Positions 20,952 through 20,979 of a stretch of DNA of 20,979 nucleotides are shown in pieces. The position numbers were made by a program, and so were the translations under genes. Source of the DNA: Choristocarpus tenellus KU-1152 (taxonomy: Eukaryota > Phaeophyceae); assembly GCA_964200185.2 (NCBI GenBank), contig CAXNAD020000366.1:1-20979 (forward strand). Reading direction: 5' to 3'. Positions within the stretch are counted from its first letter, which is position 1. Each line of letters opens with the position of its first letter. The notes beneath the pieces are model-generated. The model was not told where the DNA came from. It saw nothing but the letters and a program-made list of their open reading frames with translations, and searched no databases.

Positions 20952-20979
20952 TATTAAGATTTGTGAGATTTGGGTAGGA

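Noticed and set aside
1-20979. Virus, prophage, CRISPR, toxin–antitoxin or other defence system
   Set aside because: No cas-like, integrase, polymerase or toxin-like sequence and no spaced array was seen; the window is intron-containing eukaryotic DNA.

Overview
The window is eukaryotic nuclear DNA. Coding segments are broken by GT–AG introns, intergenic DNA is long and low in complexity, there are interstitial CCCTAA (TTAGGG-type) arrays, and no prokaryotic operon features are visible. I cannot name the species. The TTAGGG-type repeat, the style of the PH-like and RCC1 proteins and the moderate GC would fit an alga or protist such as a stramenopile, but that is inference.

Two genes are well supported and converge in the left half. 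On the + strand (about 650–3480) lies a protein with a long disordered acidic/serine-rich N-terminal part and a C-terminal PH-like domain. The domain is split by an 885-nt intron that carries a small inverted-repeat transposon. On the - strand (9623 down to 4799) a three-exon gene encodes about 1395 residues: an IQ calmodulin-binding motif, about seven RCC1 beta-propeller blades, and a tail of more than 600 residues with no recognised domain and a poly-alanine run. All three splice joins used in these two genes agree in phase and join domain sequence without a break.

Three copies (2693–2925, 3972–4226, 15074–15333) belong to one family of non-autonomous terminal-inverted-repeat elements (MITEs) of 233–260 bp. 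One lies in the intron, one between the convergent genes and one in the right intergenic region. One copy has a clean 4-bp target duplication. No transposase for them is visible.

From about 9.7 to 17.2 kb the sequence is mostly non-coding: a pyrimidine-rich block, degenerate tandem repeats, a purine-rich block, a second telomere-like array and several strong hairpins. At 17.2–18.5 kb there is a tentative + strand gene of several short exons, with no recognised domain. At 19.7–20.9 kb there are weak candidate exons on both strands.

I found no rRNA, tRNA, CRISPR array or defence system. The material most worth following up is the MITE family, the PH-like/RCC1 convergent pair, and the unrecognised multi-exon candidate gene.
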